64,000 nucleotides of DNA from an uncultured Methanomassiliicoccaceae archaeon. Lineage in GTDB: Archaea; Thermoplasmatota; Thermoplasmata; Methanomassiliicoccales; Methanomethylophilaceae. The stretch is from contig CAJJJM010000003.1 of assembly GCA_905187815.1 (NCBI GenBank), positions 62,001 through 126,000 of the forward strand. Reading direction: 5' to 3'. The position numbers and the translations under genes were made by a program. The notes under the pieces are model-generated. The model had not been told where the DNA came from. It saw nothing but the letters and a program-made list of their open reading frames with translations, and searched no databases. Below are positions 58,392 to 64,000 of the stretch, piece after piece (positions within the stretch are counted from its first letter, which is position 1; every line of letters begins with the position of its first letter).

Positions 58392-59250
58392 CGATGTCCC
58401 AGAGGGTCACGCCCTTCTCGGATGCCCATGATGCGGTGTCCCTGTAAAGATCGGTCTTCACGAAGCACTGGTCCGAGAACGCGAGCCTCAGGGCTCCTCC
58501 CAGCTCGCCCTCGTTGAGCCCGCGGCTGTTGAACGAGCCGAAGTTCTTCTTCAGCGCGATCAGGAGGATGCTGACTGTGTCGTGGCCCCTGGCCGCGTCC
58601 CACTGGTCCTCCAGATCCTGCGCTGCGTCGTCTAGCCTGGAGAGCAGGGCCTTCCTGCCCATGCGGCAGCTCTTCGAATTGAATATCACCGCATCGACCA
58701 TCGCCCCGGCGTTCAGGGACAGGGTCCTCGGGTTGATGAAGCGCTCGAACTCCAGGTCCTTGAAGCTGAGGTTCAGACCCTCCCTCTGGGAGATGAACAT
58801 CAGGAGGCCCAGCGGATAGCTGGCTGAGATCAGCGCATCCCTCACGGGCCCCACCGTCTCGGTGAACCTCGCAAGAAGGTCCTGGTCGGAGTACTCGTCC
58901 AACACGTCTTGGAGCGCGTTGCTCCGTATGACCATCATCTCCATGTCGCGGCAGTCGGTGTGGAAGAGTGGAGGTTTGGCCCGCTTCCCCCGGAGCCTGT
59001 CGAGGTCAGGGTCAACAATCCCTATGACCCTGCCGTCGCCCCTTTCCGACGACATCCCCTTGACCGCGTTGCGGACGTTGTCCTTGGAATGGGCCTCGAT
59101 GATGCGGACTTCGTCTTTGTCAATGAACTTCTCGAAAAGGCGCTCGTCGGTGACGCCCTCCACAATGAGGAACGTCCCCCTGAACACCGACCTCTCCATG
59201 GAGATCTGGTTGCAGATGTCGTCCGGTGTGATGTACTCACGCATCGACAT
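58363..59250 (-). CDS. DUF4435/TOPRIM protein, AriB-like
   Basis: The 295-residue protein has FLIVEGVTDERLFEKF (catalytic-type E31) and VIGIVDPDLDRL (D80, D82, D84), the TOPRIM metal triad of DUF4435 proteins. In the PARIS defence system the similar AriB acts as a nuclease released by an ABC-type ATPase. Its start overlaps the ATPase gene upstream by 14 nt. Other DUF4435 pairs exist, so PARIS identity is inference. Confidence 0.75.
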   Translation of the reverse strand: MSMREYITPDDICNQISMERSVFRGTFLIVEGVTDERLFEKFIDKDEVRIIEAHSKDNVRNAVKGMSSERGDGRVIGIVDPDLDRLRGKRAKPPLFHTDCRDMEMMVIRSNALQDVLDEYSDQDLLARFTETVGPVRDALISASYPLGLLMFISQREGLNLSFKDLEFERFINPRTLSLNAGAMVDAVIFNSKSCRMGRKALLSRLDDAAQDLEDQWDAARGHDTVSILLIALKKNFGSFNSRGLNEGELGGALRLAFSDQCFVKTDLYRDTASWASEKGVTLWDIVSRGRTPLP

Positions 59251-60277
59251 GCCTCAGCTCCCTTGCGGAGTCCCACATGTCGTGGATGACCTGCGGCGAA
59301 TGGGTGGCGACGATCATCTGGATGCCCCTCACTCTGCAGATATCGCTGTAGTACCTTCCGAGCTTCTGCTGCCAGCTCACATGGAGGGATATCTCGGGTT
59401 CGTCCAGTATCACCACCGATCCGGCATCCGCGTGGAAGAGAAGAGCGAAGAACATGATCAGGATCTGCTTCTCACCCGATGAGAGCCTCTGGATCGGGAG
59501 CGACATGCCGTTGTACATCGTGATGCCGATCTTCCCGTTCTCGGACACGGTGACGGACTTGTCGATGAAGAACTCGTTCACTATGTCCTTGAAGATGATG
59601 ACGGACTCCGCCAGGGTGTAGTTCCGGTCCACGTACTCGGATATCGATGCTGTGAGAGACATGTAGCCCTCGCGGTCCTTGGCTATCTCGTACCTCGAAG
59701 GAGGGAACTTCATCCTGGGGGGCAGCTCGGGCTCGAATCCTGCGTCCTTGATGAAGTCCAGCTTGGCCTTCAGGTCCTTGGCCCAGAACTCCAGCTCCCC
59801 ATCGGTGAGGTCGTCCCTGGCATGCTCCGGATGGGGCTCGAGTTCGGAGTGCTCCTTCGCGTAGCGGAACCTCTCGTACAGCTCGTGGGCGTACGCCTCC
59901 AGGGTGGGGACGATGTGCCCGTCCCTCTTCCTGTAGGCCAGTCTCTCCGGCGGTATGTAGATGGACTTGCAGACCTCGGCCATGTCGTCTGGTGTGAGGG
60001 GCACGTCCACCTCGTTCTTCTGCATGAGGACGTTCAGCCTCCCGTCGTAGTTCTGGAGGACCATGATCGCCTCGTCCTCGAACCAGATCTCCATCCTCTC
60101 GAACGGCGTCTCGGAAAGGTACCTCATGTCGCCTTTGAGGGCGGCATACACCATGTGCATCAGGGTGCTCTTCCCCATCCCGTTAGGGGAGTGGATGAAG
60201 GTCAGTGGCCCGCACAGGTCCAGGTCGTAGTCGTATTCCGAGAACAGTTTCGTTACGTGAATGGATTCGATCATCAT
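59237..60277 (-). CDS. ABC/AAA ATPase, AriA-like
   Basis: The 346-residue soluble ATPase has Walker A SPNGMGKST at 30-38, signature RLSSGEKQI, Walker B VVILDEPEISLH and the switch ATHSPQVI. It has no membrane helices. The unusual short length compared with SMC/Rad50-type proteins and the coupling to a DUF4435 gene resemble AriA of PARIS. GAGGG lies about 7 nt before the ATG pair at 60277/60274, and a TATA-like AAAATATC 25-30 nt upstream. Confidence 0.8.
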   Translation of the reverse strand: MMIESIHVTKLFSEYDYDLDLCGPLTFIHSPNGMGKSTLMHMVYAALKGDMRYLSETPFERMEIWFEDEAIMVLQNYDGRLNVLMQKNEVDVPLTPDDMAEVCKSIYIPPERLAYRKRDGHIVPTLEAYAHELYERFRYAKEHSELEPHPEHARDDLTDGELEFWAKDLKAKLDFIKDAGFEPELPPRMKFPPSRYEIAKDREGYMSLTASISEYVDRNYTLAESVIIFKDIVNEFFIDKSVTVSENGKIGITMYNGMSLPIQRLSSGEKQILIMFFALLFHADAGSVVILDEPEISLHVSWQQKLGRYYSDICRVRGIQMIVATHSPQVIHDMWDSARELRHVDA

Positions 60278-60353
60278 GGCCGCCCTCAGGATTGCCATCT
60301 AGATATTTTGGCTTGACGCTAGGTTTATTTGAGCATCATGGTTCCATCCCCTC

Positions 60354-61187
60354 ATGGACGCGGACGCCGCATTCGCCGAGATCAGGAACGAGATAGCTCA
60401 GGGAAGGGGGGCAGAGGTCGGCCCCAGGCTGCTTGAGATAGCAGAGTCCGACAAGGACCCCATGAACCGCATCAAGTGCCTCTCGCTCCTCAAGGTCATC
60501 GACGTCTCCGGTGTGTCGAAGGAGATTCTCCGCATGCTTCTCGAGGACCTTCCCGATGACCGCGCCACCCTCGTGCAGGTCGCCGGCGCCCTCCGCGGTC
60601 TAGAGTATCCGTCCAGCGCCCTCTCCATCCTGAAGGAGATGGATCAGGACGATTCCATCATCAGGATGTCTGCCCTGTGCCTCATCGACCTGGAGGAGTA
60701 CGAGGACGCCATGGCCAAGGCTGATCAGATAAGGGAGGTCACCCCGTTCGACCGCGTCATGCTCACCGAGATCAAGAGCGCCCTGGGGATGCACAACGAG
60801 GCCATCGGCATCGCGACCGAGCTCCTGGAGGAGTTCCCCCAGAACTACGAGGTCAGGAGGGCCTACGTGTCAGCGCTGATGCTCGGCGGGAAGGACAAGG
60901 AGGCAGCCAGGTACGCCAGGGCTGCCGTGAAGGACAAGACCGCGGACTCCAACGCGATAGCCGCCTACGTCCTGAGGATCGCAGGCAACTACAAGGCGGC
61001 CGCGGGATACGCCACCAGAGCCATCAACATCGACAACGGCCACATCGGGGCCATGGAGACCCTGGGGATATGCCTCGCGGACAAGGGCGAGTACGACAAG
61101 GCCCGCATCATCGCAGGGGCGATCAACGAGAAGTCCCCGGGGGACAAGGCCGCCCTCAACGTCCTCTCGTACTGCGAAGGTCACTGA
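60354..61187 (+). CDS. TPR-repeat protein, 277 residues
   Basis: The protein consists of repeated helical hairpins (for example EYEDAMAKADQIREVTPFD, HNEAIGIATELLEEFPQNYEVRRAYVSALMLGG, DKEAARYARAAVKD and NYKAAAGYATRAINIDNGHIGAMETLGICLADKGEYDKA) matching TPR units in the second half. It is probably a protein-interaction scaffold. It is divergent from the AriA-like gene across 76 nt. Confidence 0.82.
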   Translation: MDADAAFAEIRNEIAQGRGAEVGPRLLEIAESDKDPMNRIKCLSLLKVIDVSGVSKEILRMLLEDLPDDRATLVQVAGALRGLEYPSSALSILKEMDQDDSIIRMSALCLIDLEEYEDAMAKADQIREVTPFDRVMLTEIKSALGMHNEAIGIATELLEEFPQNYEVRRAYVSALMLGGKDKEAARYARAAVKDKTADSNAIAAYVLRIAGNYKAAAGYATRAINIDNGHIGAMETLGICLADKGEYDKARIIAGAINEKSPGDKAALNVLSYCEGH

Positions 61188-61203
61188 CTCCACTCAGTCT
61201 CCC

Positions 61204-61276
61204 GGCCAAGCGATGGCCGTCATCCTGTAGGAATCCAACTGGGCGCTAATAGCCGATGTTCGGGGACCTATCCCCG
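61204..61276. terminator. Two hairpins between convergent genes
   Basis: GGCCA-agcga-TGGCC (61204-61218) follows the TPR gene. CGGGGA-ccta-TCCCCG (61261-61276) lies beside the trkH stop. They probably end the two converging transcripts. Confidence 0.5.
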
Positions 61277-61287
61277 GATCGATGGAC

Positions 61288-62874
61288 TCAGGCTCTGTCG
61301 CTTCTGCGGCGGGCCCTTCTGCTCCTGTGGTTCCTGTACTTCCTGTTCGCCATAAGATCCTTCCAGAATCCGGGGGTGAACAGGACGAGCGCCGTTACGA
61401 TCTCCAGACGGCCGACCCACATCATGATCATGAGGACGATCTTGAGGGAATCCTGCAGCTCGGCGAAGTTGCCGGTGGGCCCGAAGTTCCCGAATCCCAT
61501 GCCTCCGTTGGAGATCGACGAGATTGCGAGCCCGACGGAGTCGATGATGTCGATCTCCGCCCCGTTTACCGTGGGCTGGGTGATCCCGATCATAAGGATG
61601 AGGATCGTCCCGACGATGATGGATACAACGAACAGAAGGAAGATCGTGAGCGTGGACTGGACGGTGCTGTTGTCTACGCTGGCCCCGTCCATCTTGACGT
61701 CGTAGACGGCGTTGGGGTGGACGACCTTACCGAAGTTGTTCTTCAGGAACTCGTAGATGATCCTCAGCCTGCTGAACTTGATTCCTCCGCTGGTGGATCC
61801 GGAGCATCCTCCGATGAGGGCGACGATCATCAGCAGGAGGGTACACTGCTCAGGATACAGGGTGAAGTCGTCGACGTATAGTCCAGTGGTGGTGCCCAGC
61901 GACACGGTGGTGAAGAGGGCGTTCTTGAACGCCTCGTAGTGCCCCTCTAGGCCCTGGATGGGCGTGTCGCTGCCTGTGACGACGAACAGGTACACGATGA
62001 CCGATATCCCGAGGAACCACCAGAGCATGGTCCTGAACTCGGAGTTCTTCCTGTACACCCCACGCTCCTTGCGGTGGATGGCGCGGTAGTGGAGGTAGAA
62101 GTTCGTGGCTCCCAGGAACATGAAGAGTATGGTAATCAGCTGGATGGCGTCGGAGTACGACATCATGCTGTCGTTGGTGCACATGAGTCCCCCGGTCGAT
62201 ATGGTGGTGCACATGAGGCAGAAGGCCTCGAGGGGGTCCATCCCGAATACAAGGAGGAGCACCAGGTTAATCAGGCTCAGGAGAAGGTAGGAGTAGATGA
62301 AGGACTTCGCGGCGTTCCTCATCTTCATGGAGTAGTTGGAGGAACCTGATCCGGAGAGCTCGTTGGTGAACACGTTGCGCCCGATACCGAACAGGGGCAG
62401 CATGTAGAGGAACACGATGATGATCATGATACCTCCCATCCACATGGACATGGCCCTCCAGATGAGGAGGCTCATCGGCTGCGCCTCGACGTCGGGGATT
62501 ATCGAGAGCCCGGTCGTGGTCATCCCGCTGACAGCCTCGAAGAGAGAGTCCACGAGGTCCATCCCGGAGAACAGGAACGGCAGCGCCGAGATCAGGAACA
62601 TGACCAGCCAGACGAGTCCGATGAGGACCAGACCGTTCACGGTCCTGAAGGTGCTGGATTCCTTGAAGAGCATGTACTGGAGCCCGCCGGCGACCAGGAG
62701 GGGGAGGACGGGCGCCGCGAATACCCTCGCATCCTCGCCCAGGAACAGTGCGACCCCTGCGGGAACAAGCAACAGGAGGGCGAAGACGACCTCCAGGATC
62801 CCGAGGGTGCGGACGGTGGTGCTCTCCCATCTGGGACGGATGCCTATCTTGGACAGGCTCAGCTTCAGATTCAC
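61288..62874 (-). CDS. trkH: Trk-type potassium channel subunit
   Basis: The 528-residue membrane protein has four pore-loop repeats, for example AVSGMTTTGLSIIPDV, CLMCTTISTGGLMCTND, TVSLGTTTGLYVDDF and ISSISNGGMGFGNFGP, as in TrkH/KtrB. GGCSGSTSGGIKFSRL is also conserved. The start GTG overlaps the trkA stop (GTGA), with GGAGGT almost touching it, so the precise start is uncertain. Confidence 0.95.
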   Translation of the reverse strand: MNLKLSLSKIGIRPRWESTTVRTLGILEVVFALLLLVPAGVALFLGEDARVFAAPVLPLLVAGGLQYMLFKESSTFRTVNGLVLIGLVWLVMFLISALPFLFSGMDLVDSLFEAVSGMTTTGLSIIPDVEAQPMSLLIWRAMSMWMGGIMIIIVFLYMLPLFGIGRNVFTNELSGSGSSNYSMKMRNAAKSFIYSYLLLSLINLVLLLVFGMDPLEAFCLMCTTISTGGLMCTNDSMMSYSDAIQLITILFMFLGATNFYLHYRAIHRKERGVYRKNSEFRTMLWWFLGISVIVYLFVVTGSDTPIQGLEGHYEAFKNALFTTVSLGTTTGLYVDDFTLYPEQCTLLLMIVALIGGCSGSTSGGIKFSRLRIIYEFLKNNFGKVVHPNAVYDVKMDGASVDNSTVQSTLTIFLLFVVSIIVGTILILMIGITQPTVNGAEIDIIDSVGLAISSISNGGMGFGNFGPTGNFAELQDSLKIVLMIMMWVGRLEIVTALVLFTPGFWKDLMANRKYRNHRSRRARRRSDRA

Positions 62875-64000
62875 ACCTCCGGAACGGAGGATTTCCCGAA
62901 CACCCTGATCAGGTCGTTCCTGCGGGTGTAGGATGTGAAGACGATGACCGAGTCCCCGTCCTGGAACCTGCTGTCCAGTCTGGGGTAGATTATGTCGGTG
63001 CCCCTCTTCACGGCGACGATCCTCACACCGTCAGGGATGTTCAGATCGCCGTAGTAGCGGTCGAGGAGCTTGGACTGCCTGTCCACGATGTGAACGAAGT
63101 AGAACTCGTCCGGGTCGCGTGACCTCATCATCGCCATCTCGTCGGAGATGGTGCTCTTGGTGATCTCGTTGGTGATGATCCTGTAGTACCCGATGATGGT
63201 CTCGATGCCCGTGTACTGGAAGATGTCCTCGTACTCCTTCGTGAAGTAGCGTGTGATCACCTTCCTCGAATTGTGCCTCATGGCGTTCATGCACATGAGG
63301 AGGTTTGTGTCGTCGGCATGCGAGGTAGAGATGAGTGCATCGGTGCGGAAGATGTTCTCGTTGTTCTGTACCTCCGGATCGATGAAATCGGCGCATGCGA
63401 TGGCCACCCCGCTGAGGGTCCTGGCCATGTCCCTGCACTTGTTCTCGTCCTTGTCGACGATCTTCACGTTGAGCTTGTCGGCCGCGAGCATCCTCGCGAG
63501 GTTCCTGCCGACGATTGATCCGCCCAGGATGGCGAAGTTCCTGGCAGGATACTCGACGCCCATCATCTGGTTGAACTCAGAGATGGCCTTGTCGGTGCCG
63601 AAGACGCAGATCCTGTCCCCCTGGTGGATCTCCATAGTCTCAGTCTCCGTGTGGACGACGTCATCGCGATAGATCGCGAACACGGTGCATCCTGGAGGTA
63701 TGGGGAGATGCATGACTACCTTCCCGATGATCTCATGGTGGACGTCCACCGTGAACATGGCGACGGCGACGCCCATGTTGGCCATGTACTCGAAGTCCAC
63801 GGCGTTCTCGAGGACGCACAGCTTGTACATCTTCTCCGCCGTGATCAACTCAGGGGAGATGATCGTGTCAACTCCGGGGACCCCGTCGGCCGAGGTCTGG
63901 ATCATGAAGTCCGGGTCGTTGACTGAAGATACGGTGATGATGGAGGGTTTGAACCTTTTGGCCATCAGGCACACGAACAGATTGGCGGAATCGGTGCCCA
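62871..64000 (-). CDS. trkA: Trk potassium uptake protein TrkA, 5'-truncated by the window edge
   Basis: TrkA is the cytosolic RCK regulator of TrkH that binds NAD(H). The window holds about 376 residues; the frame is open to the right edge, beginning inside a TDSANLFVCLMAKRF segment of the first RCK domain, so the N-terminus is outside. The second RCK domain opens with FAILGGSIVGRNLARML and KIVDKDENKCRDMA. The trkAH pair is coupled. Confidence 0.95.
   Translation of the reverse strand, partial: GTDSANLFVCLMAKRFKPSIITVSSVNDPDFMIQTSADGVPGVDTIISPELITAEKMYKLCVLENAVDFEYMANMGVAVAMFTVDVHHEIIGKVVMHLPIPPGCTVFAIYRDDVVHTETETMEIHQGDRICVFGTDKAISEFNQMMGVEYPARNFAILGGSIVGRNLARMLAADKLNVKIVDKDENKCRDMARTLSGVAIACADFIDPEVQNNENIFRTDALISTSHADDTNLLMCMNAMRHNSRKVITRYFTKEYEDIFQYTGIETIIGYYRIITNEITKSTISDEMAMMRSRDPDEFYFVHIVDRQSKLLDRYYGDLNIPDGVRIVAVKRGTDIIYPRLDSRFQDGDSVIVFTSYTRRNDLIRVFGKSSVPEV

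Overview
The window is archaeal and almost certainly from a methanogen of the order Methanomassiliicoccales (class Thermoplasmata). It carries archaeal or eukaryotic-type information genes (S19e, L31e, L39e, aIF6, a PDCD5-like protein, archaeal LeuRS, RFC large subunit, Taw1, an SRP 7S RNA). It also has methanogen markers: an AIR-synthase-like protein resembling methanogenesis marker 2, MptE for tetrahydromethanopterin-type cofactor synthesis, and IorAB. Coding DNA is GC-rich with many AGG arginine codons, and the promoters are AT-rich with TATA boxes. The order-level assignment is inference from gene content, not from a marker tree. Two genes run off the edges: gdhA on the left and trkA on the right.

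Layout. 1-5.3 kb: gdhA end, three hairpins, tRNA-Leu(UAG), iorAB and pncB. 5.5-7.2 kb: a truncated FtsZ-like GTPase behind a tandem ribbon-helix-helix regulator, with an array of short palindromic sites shared with the leuS promoter. 7.2-13 kb: leuS, nitroreductase, GNAT, ubiX and a toxin-antitoxin pair. 13-18.7 kb: a phosphate locus with an AbrB-PhoU regulator divergent from pstS, a pstC-pstA fusion, pstB and phoU. 18.7-23.4 kb: three zinc-ribbon membrane paralogs, a frameshifted 5'-nucleotidase gene, a DUF4143 ATPase and a 24-bp tandem repeat. 23.7-25.6 kb: a ribosomal/translation operon. 25.6-32 kb: a metallo-hydrolase, DUF373 protein, mptE, M50 protease, corA, marker protein 2 and the 7S RNA. 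32-38.4 kb: a sodium symporter with a 43-residue partner, a small regulator, an ABC ATPase, a zinc-ribbon protein, rfcL and taw1. 38.5-46 kb: DUF1294, flavodoxin, HxlR regulator, YjbQ, a P-loop/membrane pair, sfsA, a DEDD exonuclease and a CtpE-like P-type ATPase. 46-58.4 kb: DNA-processing genes, with a 944-residue zinc-ribbon protein of unknown function, an AddA/AddB-like helicase-nuclease pair, an exonuclease paralog that has lost its active site, and xseAB. 58.3-60.3 kb: an ABC-type ATPase plus DUF4435/TOPRIM pair resembling the PARIS phage-defence system. 60.3-64 kb: a TPR protein and the trkH/trkA potassium uptake pair.

Many first-in-operon genes have a TATA box about 25 nt before the start codon and no ribosome binding site, which suggests leaderless mRNAs. 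Operon-internal genes use GGTGA or GGAG sites and ATGA overlaps. The strongest candidates for something new are the truncated FtsZ/RHH/operator locus, the PARIS-like pair, the archaeal AddAB-like pair with its neighbours, the catalytically dead exonuclease paralog, and a possible structured RNA upstream of rps19e.
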